A DNA stretch of 9,434 nucleotides, taken from Pseudomonadota bacterium (GTDB lineage: Bacteria; Pseudomonadota; Alphaproteobacteria; Rhizobiales; Aestuariivirgaceae). The notes under the pieces are model-generated. The model had not been told where the DNA came from. It ran no database searches and saw nothing but the letters and a program-made list of their open reading frames with translations. Both the position numbers and the translations under genes were made by a program. Each line of letters begins with the position of its first letter. Within the stretch, counting starts at the first letter, position 1. Below, piece by piece: positions 1 to 5,597 of this stretch. The stretch is from NCBI GenBank assembly GCA_016522385.1, contig JAEKFU010000419.1, forward strand, positions 1-9,434, written 5' to 3'.

Positions 1-951
1 CCCAAGATGTTGGAACTGTCCGTCTATGAAGGCATCCCGCATCTCCTGGCACCGGTGGTCACCGATCCGCGCAAGGCAATCGTCGCGCTCAAATGGGCGG
101 TCCGCGAAATGGAGGATCGCTACCGCAAGATGTCAAAGGTTGGTGTCAGAAACATCGACGGTTTCAATGCCCGCATCCGCAAGGCAAATGCCAAAGATGA
201 GGTCTTTACCCGAACGGTACAGACGGGATACGACCCCAATAGCGGCGAGCCAATCTTCGAGCAAGAAGAGATGGACTTGTCTCCGATGCCCTATATCGTC
301 GTCATCATCGACGAGATGGCTGACCTGATGATGGTGGCCGGCAAGGACATCGAAGGCGCTGTCCAGCGCCTAGCACAGATGGCCCGCGCCGCCGGCATCC
401 ATGTTATCATGGCCACACAGCGGCCGTCGGTTGATGTTATCACTGGTACGATCAAGGCGAATTTCCCGACCCGGATCAGTTTCCAGGTGACCTCGAAAAT
501 CGACAGTCGCACCATCCTCGGCGAGCAGGGCGCTGAACAGTTGCTCGGTCAGGGCGACATGTTGTTCATGGCAGGTGGTGGGCGTATCTCGCGTCTACAC
601 GGACCGTTCGTGTCGGACGCCGAGGTCGAGGAGATTGTCAATTTCCTGAAGACGCAGGGCGTGCCAGACTACATCGAGGCGGTTACCGAAGAGGATAGTG
701 ACGCTCCACCCGGCACGACCGACGGCAGCGTTGAAGTGCCCGGCGGCAGCGGCAATGAATTGTATGACCAGGCGGTTGCGGTTGTGCTTCGTGACCGCAA
801 GGTATCAACGAGCTATATCCAGCGGCGTCTGCAGATCGGCTACAACCGTGCCGCCAGTCTCATTGAGCGCATGGAGACCGAAGGACTGATCTCGTCGGCC
901 AACCATGCCGGAAAACGCGAAATTCTCGTCGGTGGAGAGGAAGAGGCTTAG
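1..951 (+). CDS. ftsK: DNA translocase FtsK, C-terminal part (5' end outside window)
   Basis: FtsK is a membrane-anchored AAA+ pump that moves chromosomal DNA through the division septum and activates XerCD recombination at dif. The reading frame is open from base 1, so only the C-terminal 316 residues are seen; the N-terminal membrane domain and Walker A lie upstream. Visible parts are the motor region after Walker A (PKMLELSVYEGIPHL at the window edge), the Walker B strand IVVIIDEMADLM with its Asp-Glu at nt 310-315, the conserved MARAAGIHVIMATQRPSVDV segment (nt 379-438) and RTILGEQGAEQLLGQGDML. The last ~60 residues (from about nt 755) form the winged-helix gamma domain that reads KOPS sites, with QRRLQIGYNRAASLIERME. 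The insertion rich in TRTVQTGYDPNSGEP before Walker B is typical of alphaproteobacterial FtsK. lolA follows on the same strand, probably in the same operon. The identification is very secure. Confidence 0.97.
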   Translation, partial: PKMLELSVYEGIPHLLAPVVTDPRKAIVALKWAVREMEDRYRKMSKVGVRNIDGFNARIRKANAKDEVFTRTVQTGYDPNSGEPIFEQEEMDLSPMPYIVVIIDEMADLMMVAGKDIEGAVQRLAQMARAAGIHVIMATQRPSVDVITGTIKANFPTRISFQVTSKIDSRTILGEQGAEQLLGQGDMLFMAGGGRISRLHGPFVSDAEVEEIVNFLKTQGVPDYIEAVTEEDSDAPPGTTDGSVEVPGGSGNELYDQAVAVVLRDRKVSTSYIQRRLQIGYNRAASLIERMETEGLISSANHAGKREILVGGEEEA

Positions 952-1032
952 GGACCATGAGCCGCTCTGCCGCAAAACCGCCACGTTGGCACCGCATCGA
1001 AGAGCACCGATACCAAGCGCCAGCAAACACGC

Positions 1033-1039
1033 AAGGAAA
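1033..1039 (+). promoter_or_regulatory. Ribosome binding site that decides the lolA start
   Basis: AAGGAAA lies 4 nt before the ATG at 1044. It supports that start over an in-frame ATG at 957, which would put 29 hydrophilic residues in front of the signal peptide. Confidence 0.6.
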
Positions 1040-1043
1040 CAAG

Positions 1044-1694
1044 ATGTCCCCAATCACAAATCGAAACTTTTTCGCAACTGTCATTTCTGTGTTTGCTATC
1101 TTAATCAGTTCGGCAGCATTTGCTGAGAAGGCAGCCAGTCTGTCCTCGGAGCAGTCCGCAGCGGTCGAAAAAATTTCCAATTACTTCAACAGCATACGGA
1201 CATTAAAGGGTGAATTTACGCAGGTTAGCCCGAAGGGCAACGTGTCATCAGGCATTTTCCACATTTCAAAACCGGGTAAACTTCGCTTCGAATACGCTGC
1301 CCCCAACCCGTTCTTGATCGTGTCAGACGGCACCTGGCTGGTGGTAAAGAACAAATCAAAAAACCGCTCAGACCAATATCCGCTCTCCAAGACACCGCTG
1401 CGATTGATGCTGTCGGACAAAGTTGATCTGCTCAATCAGGCCATCATCAAGAAAGTCGAAACCTACGACAACCTGACCACCGTTACCCTGGAGGACCGCG
1501 AGCAGCTGGTGCCGGGGAACCTGATCCTGGTATATGACAACTCAACGGATGCGCTGCGGCAATGGGCGGTGGTTGACGGAAAGGGCCGCCGCACAACTGT
1601 TTCTCTGACGAAGATTGTCGCAGGCGAGGAGGCCAACCCGCGCCTCTTTAAGGTCGAACTGCCGGATCGAAGTCGATCGAAGGTTGACAAATAG
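1044..1694 (+). CDS. lolA: LolA-type outer-membrane lipoprotein carrier protein
   Basis: LolA is a periplasmic chaperone that takes lipoproteins released by the LolCDE transporter and carries them to the outer membrane. The 216-residue product has a clear Sec signal peptide: a short polar start with Arg at residue 7, a hydrophobic core at about 9-23, and a predicted cleavage after SSAAFA at residue 27. The mature part shows family landmarks: YFNSIRTLKGEFTQVSPKG, then SSGIFHISKPGKLRFEY, then the strand with IVSDGTWLVV, and the TPLRLML segment. The length is normal for LolA. An ATG at 957 is in frame but would bury the signal peptide internally; the ATG at 1044 has a good Shine-Dalgarno sequence and puts the signal at the N terminus. 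The gene starts 92 nt after ftsK on the same strand and probably shares its transcript. No LolB is seen, as is usual in alphaproteobacteria. The family call is secure; the start is likely. Confidence 0.9.
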   Translation: MSPITNRNFFATVISVFAILISSAAFAEKAASLSSEQSAAVEKISNYFNSIRTLKGEFTQVSPKGNVSSGIFHISKPGKLRFEYAAPNPFLIVSDGTWLVVKNKSKNRSDQYPLSKTPLRLMLSDKVDLLNQAIIKKVETYDNLTTVTLEDREQLVPGNLILVYDNSTDALRQWAVVDGKGRRTTVSLTKIVAGEEANPRLFKVELPDRSRSKVDK

Positions 1695-1737
1695 TTAGAC
1701 TTATCAATGCCTCACGGCAAGCCGGCCCAAAATTTCC

Positions 1738-1768
1738 GTGTGGTGCATCGAAGTTCGATGCGCCGCGC
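1738..1768 (+). other. Stable RNA hairpin in the lolA 3' region
   Basis: The core GCATCG / CGATGC (1745-1750 with 1756-1761) pairs perfectly around a 5-nt AAGTT loop. In RNA the stem extends outward through GC and GU pairs to 1738/1768, giving about 13 pairs. It lacks a following U-run, so it is more likely an mRNA-stabilising or processing hairpin than an intrinsic terminator. Confidence 0.5.
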
Positions 1769-1797
1769 AGCCATCAACATTACCTAAATTTCACGAA

Positions 1798-1828
1798 AAA
1801 TTGCGCGGTGCGGGTGTTGAAATTGCGC
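1798..1828 (+). repeat. Direct repeat AAATTGCGC, two copies 22 bp apart
   Basis: Identical 9-mers are at 1798-1806 and 1820-1828, start to start 22 bp, about two helical turns. The second copy includes the 8-bp palindrome TTGCGCAA (1823-1830) and overlaps the -35 and spacer of the candidate promoter at 1817-1845. A paired operator is possible but unproven. Confidence 0.35.
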
Positions 1829-1845
1829 AACAGGGCCAATACTTA
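1817..1845 (+). promoter_or_regulatory. Candidate promoter for a small RNA
   Basis: TTGAAA (1817-1822) is a good -35 match. After a 17-nt spacer comes TACTTA (1840-1845), a weak -10. An alternative -10, TCTAAT (1863-1868), has no good -35. The start of any RNA is therefore uncertain, roughly 1852 or 1874. Confidence 0.25.
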
Positions 1846-1851
1846 ATAAGC

Positions 1852-1994
1852 ATTACACGTTGTCTAATCATGTGGCCACGCCCCCGCTTACTTACTCTAG
1901 GCCACAGGCAGCGGTATGCGCCGGAATCCCCTCCCGGCGCTAGCGCGAACAAGCGCATAGGGCGCCCGAACCCCCGATCGGGCGCCCATTTTTT
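1852..1994 (+). ncRNA. Candidate small RNA with a C-rich loop and intrinsic terminator
   Basis: This segment could fold into three successive stem-loops. The first is TGTGGCC (1871-1877) with GGCCACA (1900-1906). The second is GCGCCGG (1918-1924) with CCGGCGC (1934-1940), leaving the 9-nt loop AATCCCCTC exposed. The third is a 10-bp terminator stem followed by six T. TATGCGC (1915-1921) can also pair with GCGCATA (1953-1959), competing with or enclosing the second stem. No protein frame with a ribosome site is present. C-rich loops resembling an anti-Shine-Dalgarno are a feature of several alphaproteobacterial trans-acting sRNAs, such as the alpha-r14 / 'cuckoo' group, but I cannot assign this one to a family. 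The alternative is that it is simply the long 3' UTR of lolA. The 5' end is inferred from a weak promoter and is approximate. Confidence 0.4.
1960..1994 (+). terminator. Rho-independent terminator
   Basis: A perfect 10-bp GC-rich stem, GGGCGCCCGA (1960-1969) with TCGGGCGCCC (1978-1987), encloses an 8-nt loop and is followed by A and then six T (1989-1994). There is no T-run on the other side, so it acts only on plus-strand transcripts. It lies 265 nt after the lolA stop and 89 nt before xth. Confidence 0.9.
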
Positions 1995-2021
1995 GTGACA
2001 CTCCGCTTTCGATGCCATAAG
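1993..2021 (+). promoter_or_regulatory. Candidate promoter for xth
   Basis: TTGTGA (1993-1998), a 17-nt spacer and CATAAG (2016-2021) each match the sigma-70 consensus at four of six positions. It sits just after the terminator and about 60 nt before the xth start codon, where a promoter is needed. Confidence 0.35.
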
Positions 2022-2083
2022 CTCGCGCCTGCAGTCGAGCATGACCGAACCACAATGCACTTCAAAAACAACGGGCCAACCTC

Positions 2084-2890
2084 GTGCAGATCAGAATTGC
2101 CACCTGGAACATAAACTCCGTTCGCCTGCGTGCCGAGCTCGTCGTACGCTTCCTTAAAGAATACGCGCCGGACGTTTTGTGCCTCCAGGAAACCAAATGC
2201 CCTGAAGGCCAGTTTCCCTCAAGCGCCTTTGCGCAAGCCGGCTACTTTCACATCGCCGAAAGGGGCCAATCCGGTTATCACGGCGTTGCAATCGTCTCCC
2301 GCCACCCATTTGCCGACAAAGGTTCGCGCGACTTCTGCGGCAAGGGCGACGCGCGCCACGTGTCGGTCAGGCTCGAAGGTGTAAATCCGATTACCATTCA
2401 CAGCCTCTATGTGCCCGCAGGCGGCGATGAACCGGACGCCGCCAAAAACGAGAAATTTGCCCACAAGCTGGCTTTCTTGGAAGAGCTGAACGAATGGATG
2501 TCGTCCAGCAACGTCAAAAAATCTTCGCCCGTCGTGATGACCGGCGATCTAAATGTCGCGCCATTGGAGAATGATGTCTGGTCTCACAAGCAATTGCTGC
2601 GGGTAGTCAGTCATACCCCCGTCGAGACCGCACTACTCAACAAAGTCCAAAACAGCGGCCGTTGGGTCGACGTCGTTCGCCAGCACATTCCCGAATGCGA
2701 AAAGCTTTACACCTGGTGGAGCTACCGTGCCAAGGATTGGAGCGCGTCTGACAGGGGACGCCGGCTTGACCATATCTGGCTCGACGAAGCATCGGCCCGT
2801 GCATGTACAAGTGCGCATGTTGCGCGCGCCGTGCGTGGTTGGGACCGCCCGTCCGACCATGCACCGGTCATTGTCGACTTGCTGTTATGA
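2084..2890 (+). CDS. xth: Exodeoxyribonuclease III / AP endonuclease
   Basis: This enzyme of base-excision repair cuts 5' to abasic sites and has 3'-5' exonuclease and 3'-phosphatase activity on duplex DNA. The 268-residue product matches the E. coli ExoIII length and fold (endonuclease/exonuclease/phosphatase superfamily). Active-site motifs are in order: TWNINS with Asn9, LQETK with metal-binding Glu36, SLYVPAGG with the catalytic Tyr region, TGDLNVAP with Asp155 and Asn157, RRLDHI with Asp229, and the C-terminal SDHAPV with His259. Asp229 and His259 carry the same numbers as in E. coli. The start is GTG: the frame is closed by a TGA at 2042-2044 and has no ATG before the motif WNINS. The Shine-Dalgarno sequence is weak. 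The gene is probably transcribed alone from its own promoter after the terminator. Its last 6 nt overlap the convergent gene on the minus strand. Confidence 0.96.
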   Translation: MQIRIATWNINSVRLRAELVVRFLKEYAPDVLCLQETKCPEGQFPSSAFAQAGYFHIAERGQSGYHGVAIVSRHPFADKGSRDFCGKGDARHVSVRLEGVNPITIHSLYVPAGGDEPDAAKNEKFAHKLAFLEELNEWMSSSNVKKSSPVVMTGDLNVAPLENDVWSHKQLLRVVSHTPVETALLNKVQNSGRWVDVVRQHIPECEKLYTWWSYRAKDWSASDRGRRLDHIWLDEASARACTSAHVARAVRGWDRPSDHAPVIVDLLL

Positions 2891-3367
2891 TCGTAGGAAA
2901 GGCCGGGCGTCATCAAAGAGCCTTTGCACCCGTTTGAAGTCGGCAATCGACAAATCGAGGTTGTCGGCAAGGAAGTTCAGGATATGTGCTCCGGTTTCCG
3001 GAAACTCCGTACAAACCCGAACGAAAAGATCATGCGGAATCTGCATTGCCCGCATTGGTGATATCACACGAACCGTCACCGAGTGCTGCAGGTTGGCGAC
3101 CATGCTGAGCATACCAATGAAACCGCCCGGGCCGATATGGGCGACAAGTTCTACAGTGTCTTCACCCTCAATCTCATCGATCGCTTCACCCCGGCCCTCC
3201 AGAACCAGATACCCCGATGAACCCTGCTTGTTCTTTCGAATCAGATACTGTCCGGTCTTGAGACTAATCCTCTTTGAGGAAAACGCCAGCACCTGGAGAT
3301 AGGTCGCGTCGACGGCAGCGAACATAGGAACTTGCCGCAACAACTCGACGTCGTTTCTTACCGCCAT
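2885..3367 (-). CDS. Single-domain cyclic-nucleotide-binding-like protein
   Basis: The 160-residue protein is a CAP-type beta-roll domain (about residues 8-125) followed by C-terminal helices; there is no DNA-binding helix-turn-helix. Landmarks are LLRQVPMFAAVD at the start, the roll strands LKTGQYLIRKNKQGSSGYLVLEG, and IGPGGFIGMLSMV in the phosphate-binding cassette region. At the two positions that contact the cyclic phosphate in CRP, Glu and Arg, this protein appears to have Gly85 and His95, so ordinary cAMP binding is doubtful. The ATG at 3367 is chosen; the frame continues upstream to a TTG at 3418, but the family normally starts near MAVRNDVELL. The gene lies 180 nt downstream of the response regulator on the same strand and may be partly co-transcribed with it, or use the candidate promoter at 3503-3531. 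It could act as a protein-interaction module or bind another ligand. The domain call is secure; the function is unknown. Confidence 0.8.
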   Translation of the reverse strand: MAVRNDVELLRQVPMFAAVDATYLQVLAFSSKRISLKTGQYLIRKNKQGSSGYLVLEGRGEAIDEIEGEDTVELVAHIGPGGFIGMLSMVANLQHSVTVRVISPMRAMQIPHDLFVRVCTEFPETGAHILNFLADNLDLSIADFKRVQRLFDDARPFLRS

Positions 3368-3547
3368 CCCATTTGCTCGATTAAAATGCCGCTCAAAGTC
3401 AAGCGAATGCCCGGGCAAACCCGTGGACCCAGCCCCTGGGCACTACCTCTACACAACCTGGATTGAAATCTCCAGTCCGTCATCCACAGAACTGTAGGCC
3501 GCATCAGAGTACGATCACGGCGAAAATTCAACCGGTTAACTGGTGCC
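3368..3547 (-). other. Spacer between the two minus-strand regulators
   Basis: This 180-nt spacer contains half of the large palindrome, the 8-bp palindrome AACCGGTT (3530-3537) abutting it, a candidate promoter, and a small inverted repeat CCCAG/CTGGG (3428-3432 with 3436-3440). No gene is seen. Confidence 0.5.
3503..3531 (-). promoter_or_regulatory. Candidate promoter for the cyclic-nucleotide-binding-like gene
   Basis: Read on the minus strand, TTGAAT (3531-3526), a 17-nt spacer and TCTGAT (3508-3503) each match sigma-70 at four of six positions. The leader would be about 130 nt. It lies just downstream of the palindrome that may end the regulator transcript. Confidence 0.3.
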
Positions 3548-3561
3548 CTAGGGCACCAGTT
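3538..3561 (-). terminator. Perfect 24-bp palindrome across the response regulator stop; possible terminator or operator
   Basis: The arms AACTGGTGCC (3538-3547) and GGCACCAGTT (3552-3561) flank CTAG, giving a perfect palindrome whose centre falls inside the TAG stop codon of the regulator. The transcript would form a 10-bp hairpin with a 4-nt loop. A T-rich tract (AATTTT in the minus reading) comes only about 10 nt later, so this is not a classic intrinsic terminator. It could stabilise the mRNA end or be a protein-binding site. Confidence 0.45.
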
Positions 3562-4234
3562 TGTATCCGCCGGTTTCTGTCACGAGGATTTCCGCGTGCG
3601 ACGGCTCACGTTCAATCTTTTGTCGCAGCCGATAAATGTGGGTCTCGAGCGTATGGGTTGTCACACCGGCATTGTAACCCCAGACCTCATGCAGTAGTAC
3701 ATCACGGCCAACCACCTTTTCACCGGCCCGGTAGAGATATTTGAGAATCGAGGTCTCTTTCTCCGTCAGGCGTATCTTGCGTGCATCATCACGTACCAGC
3801 ACCTTGGCGCTTGGCTTGAACGTGTAGGGCCCGATTTTGAACACCGCATCCTCGCTTTGCTCATGCTGGCGCAGATGGGCGCGGATCCGGGCGAGCAGGA
3901 TGCCAAATCGGAATGGCTTTGTGATGTAATCATTCGCACCGGAGTCCAGTCCAAGGATGGTGTCCGAATCCGAATCCTGTGCCGTCAGCATGACGATCGG
4001 TCCTTTATAACCGTTACGGCGCATAATCTTGCATACTTCCCGGCCATCCATATCCGGCATGTTCACATCAAGGATGACCAGATCCACAAGTTCGGATTTC
4101 ACATGTTGCACACCTTCCGATGCTGTCGAGGCCGCTGTAACCATAAACTCGTCATGTAGCGCAAACTGTTCGCTCAACATCTCGCGAAGAGCGTCATCAT
4201 CATCAACGATTAGAATCTTTTTTGCAGCGCTCAT
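3548..4234 (-). CDS. Response regulator, OmpR/PhoB family (orphan)
   Basis: This is a transcription factor controlled by phosphotransfer. The 228-residue protein has an N-terminal receiver domain (about 4-120) with the acidic pocket Asp11-Asp12-Asp13, phosphoacceptor Asp56 in LDVNMPDMDG, the switch Thr84 in MLTAQ, and Lys106-Pro107 in ITKPF. All key residues are intact. The C-terminal half (about 130-228) is a winged-helix DNA-binding domain with LTEKETSILKYLYRAG, the recognition-helix stretch VTTHTLETHIYRLRQKIE and the closing hairpin TETGGYKLVP. The ATG at 4234 has an AGAGGA ribosome site 10 nt upstream (4250-4245). No sensor kinase is nearby, so the stimulus is unknown. Downstream on the same strand is the cyclic-nucleotide-binding-like gene, and the divergent neighbour is a YkuD-type protein; the shared 116-nt region between them could carry sites for this regulator. 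The family call is secure; I do not assign a specific gene name. Confidence 0.95.
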   Translation of the reverse strand: MSAAKKILIVDDDDALREMLSEQFALHDEFMVTAASTASEGVQHVKSELVDLVILDVNMPDMDGREVCKIMRRNGYKGPIVMLTAQDSDSDTILGLDSGANDYITKPFRFGILLARIRAHLRQHEQSEDAVFKIGPYTFKPSAKVLVRDDARKIRLTEKETSILKYLYRAGEKVVGRDVLLHEVWGYNAGVTTHTLETHIYRLRQKIEREPSHAEILVTETGGYKLVP

Positions 4235-4289
4235 AAGTGAAATGTCCTCTCAGACTCATGAATCCGAAACCGGCAAAAGCGGTCAGTCC

Positions 4290-4318
4290 TTGGTGATGTA
4301 TTACGTTGACGCTAGAAT
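4290..4318 (+). promoter_or_regulatory. Candidate promoter for the YkuD-domain gene
   Basis: TTGGTG (4290-4295), a 17-nt spacer and TAGAAT (4313-4318), which matches the -10 consensus at five of six positions. It would give a short leader of about 25 nt before the ATG at 4351. It lies in the divergent region shared with the response regulator. Confidence 0.5.
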
Positions 4319-4341
4319 TTAGTTCACCAAACACAAATTTC

Positions 4342-4346
4342 AAAGG
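4342..4346 (+). promoter_or_regulatory. Ribosome binding site that decides the YkuD-domain gene start
   Basis: AAAGG lies 4 nt before the ATG at 4351. It favours this start over an in-frame TTG at 4306, which falls inside the candidate promoter. Confidence 0.5.
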
Positions 4347-4350
4347 TACG

Positions 4351-4887
4351 ATGTCGGTCACACGACTTGTTGATAAAATACTGGTTCGCAGTAACTCGCC
4401 TGCGAGCAGACAGGGGATACTGCGCTACAATGAGATGGCCATACCTTGTGCACTGGGATTTGGCGGAATTGCAGCGGGGAAAAAAGAAGGTGATGGAGTA
4501 TCGCCGGCTGGCAAGTGGCCGTTAAGGCGCATCTTGTACCGGGCCGACCGCATTGGCGAGATCGTCAGCGAACTGCCGGCTCATGCCTTGACACCGGAAC
4601 AGGGATGGTGCGATGCACCGAATAATGAAAACTACAATTGCCAGGTGACGATGCCGTACCCCGCAAGCGCCGAGAAACTTTGGCGCCAAGATGGCCTCTA
4701 CGATGTTATCGTCGTACTGGGTTATAATGATGCCCCGGTCATCCACGGAAAGGGAAGCGCCATCTTCTTGCACATCGCACGATCCGGTTACCTGCCAACG
4801 CAAGGTTGCGTCGCGATCAGCTTGCCGCACATGAAAGATTTGCTGCGCTGCTGCGGGCCGGATACCACAATGCAGATTGTGGCTTAG
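4351..4887 (+). CDS. YkuD-fold L,D-transpeptidase-like protein without signal peptide
   Basis: YkuD enzymes use a cysteine to make or exchange 3-3 cross-links in peptidoglycan, or to attach proteins to it. The 178-residue product is one YkuD domain. The catalytic region is IFLHIARSGYLPTQGCVAIS, with His141 and nucleophile Cys153, matching the His-X(n)-Gly-Cys pattern. Upstream are the conserved PCALGFGGI and KKEGDGVSPAG segments, where the domain normally reads ALG...K.GDG.TP.G. The N terminus MSVTRLVDKILVRS is not hydrophobic, so no Sec signal or anchor is visible; extending to TTG at 4306 does not add one. Small YkuD proteins of this type without obvious signals are, to my knowledge, common in Hyphomicrobiales, so the sequence is probably intact. 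Cys33, Cys87, Cys97, Cys167 and Cys168 are further cysteines. The gene is divergent from the response regulator and overlaps convergent yggS by 4 nt. The fold is secure; the substrate and location are not. Confidence 0.88.
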   Translation: MSVTRLVDKILVRSNSPASRQGILRYNEMAIPCALGFGGIAAGKKEGDGVSPAGKWPLRRILYRADRIGEIVSELPAHALTPEQGWCDAPNNENYNCQVTMPYPASAEKLWRQDGLYDVIVVLGYNDAPVIHGKGSAIFLHIARSGYLPTQGCVAISLPHMKDLLRCCGPDTTMQIVA

Positions 4888-5597
4888 GCAATCTTCTCAG
4901 TACGTTCGCCGAAGATCGCGCTTCCCACCCTGATGTGCGTTGCGCCGAACGCGATTGCTGTTTCAAAATCGTTGCTCATCCCCATGCTGAGTGATTCGAT
5001 CTGATTGCGCTTGGCAAGCTTGGCAAGCAGGGCAAAATGCAGCGCCGGCTCCTCATCTAACGGCGGAATACACATGAGCCCGGCAATTTCAATGCCGATA
5101 TCATTGTGGCAAAGCTCAACAAATTGATCGGTGTCGGTCGGCAATATGCCCGACTTTTGCGGCTCCGCACCGGTATTGACCTGGACAAAGAGTTTAACCT
5201 TACGGTTCTGCCTCTTCATTTCCTTGGCCAGGACGCGTGCAATCTTGGGTCGGTCAACCGTCTCGATAACATCGAACAGACCAACAGCGTCAGCGGCCTT
5301 GTTGCTTTGCAAGGGCCCAATGAGGTGCAGCTCGACATCGGGATATTGCGCCTTGAGATCCGGCCACTTGGACATCGCTTCCTGGACACGGTTCTCACCG
5401 AAAACTGTGTGCCCGGCTTCGAGTGCTGGCAAGATCGACTCGGGGCCGAAGGTCTTGCCGACCGCCACCAGCTCAACGCTCTCGCCAACGCGTCCGGCAT
5501 CGTGAACGGCGTCAGCCATGCGCTCCCTTACGCCGGCAAGCGCGCGCTGGATGTCTGGGGCCCCGCCATCTGCAACTGTTGAACGAGAAAGAGACAT
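4884..5597 (-). CDS. yggS: YggS/PROSC family pyridoxal phosphate homeostasis protein
   Basis: YggS binds pyridoxal 5'-phosphate on a single-domain alanine-racemase-like TIM barrel and helps keep free PLP levels and amino-acid metabolism balanced; no catalytic activity is established. The 237-residue product is of normal length. PLP would attach to Lys48 in LVAVGKTF. Other family landmarks are FGENRVQEA, the HLIGPLQSNK strand, VQVNTGAEPQKSG, GLMCIPP, and the phosphate-binding end GMSNDFETAIAFGATHIRVGSAIFGER. The ATG at 5597 is chosen although its ribosome site is weak; the next candidate start would remove conserved N-terminal helix sequence. It is divergent from leuS across a 112-nt region and converges on the YkuD-domain gene with a 4-nt overlap. 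The family call is very secure. Confidence 0.95.
   Translation of the reverse strand: MSLSRSTVADGGAPDIQRALAGVRERMADAVHDAGRVGESVELVAVGKTFGPESILPALEAGHTVFGENRVQEAMSKWPDLKAQYPDVELHLIGPLQSNKAADAVGLFDVIETVDRPKIARVLAKEMKRQNRKVKLFVQVNTGAEPQKSGILPTDTDQFVELCHNDIGIEIAGLMCIPPLDEEPALHFALLAKLAKRNQIESLSMGMSNDFETAIAFGATHIRVGSAIFGERTEKIA

Larger units (their letters stand above)
1695..1851 (+). other. Non-coding spacer downstream of lolA
   Basis: No convincing gene is seen here. The spacer contains a hairpin (1738-1768), a 9-nt direct repeat (1798-1806 and 1820-1828) and a possible promoter (1817-1845). No T-run follows the hairpin, so the first clear stop for lolA transcription is the terminator at 1960-1994. 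Confidence 0.5.

Noticed and set aside
957..1043. Upstream ATG start for LolA adding 29 residues
   Set aside because: It would place a polar segment before a clear signal peptide, and its purine-rich match is only 2 nt from the ATG, whereas the ATG at 1044 has a well-spaced AAGGAAA.
1738..1998. 86-codon open frame on the plus strand between lolA and xth
   Set aside because: It runs through a hairpin and the terminator, has no ribosome site, and its translation is rich in Arg/Pro with no recognisable fold. Non-coding RNA structure explains the stretch better.
2727..3302. 191-codon plus-strand open frame opposite the cyclic-nucleotide-binding-like gene
   Set aside because: It overlaps the end of xth in another frame and then runs antisense to a gene with a clear domain; the translation shows no family motifs.
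3368..3418. TTG start extending the cyclic-nucleotide-binding-like protein by 17 residues
   Set aside because: There is a rare start codon with no good ribosome site, and homologues begin close to the internal Met.
4306..4350. TTG start extending the YkuD-domain protein by 15 residues
   Set aside because: It falls inside the candidate promoter, and the ATG at 4351 has its own AAAGG.
5106..5582. 158-codon plus-strand open frame opposite yggS
   Set aside because: YggS on the minus strand has every family motif; this frame is a by-product of its codon usage.
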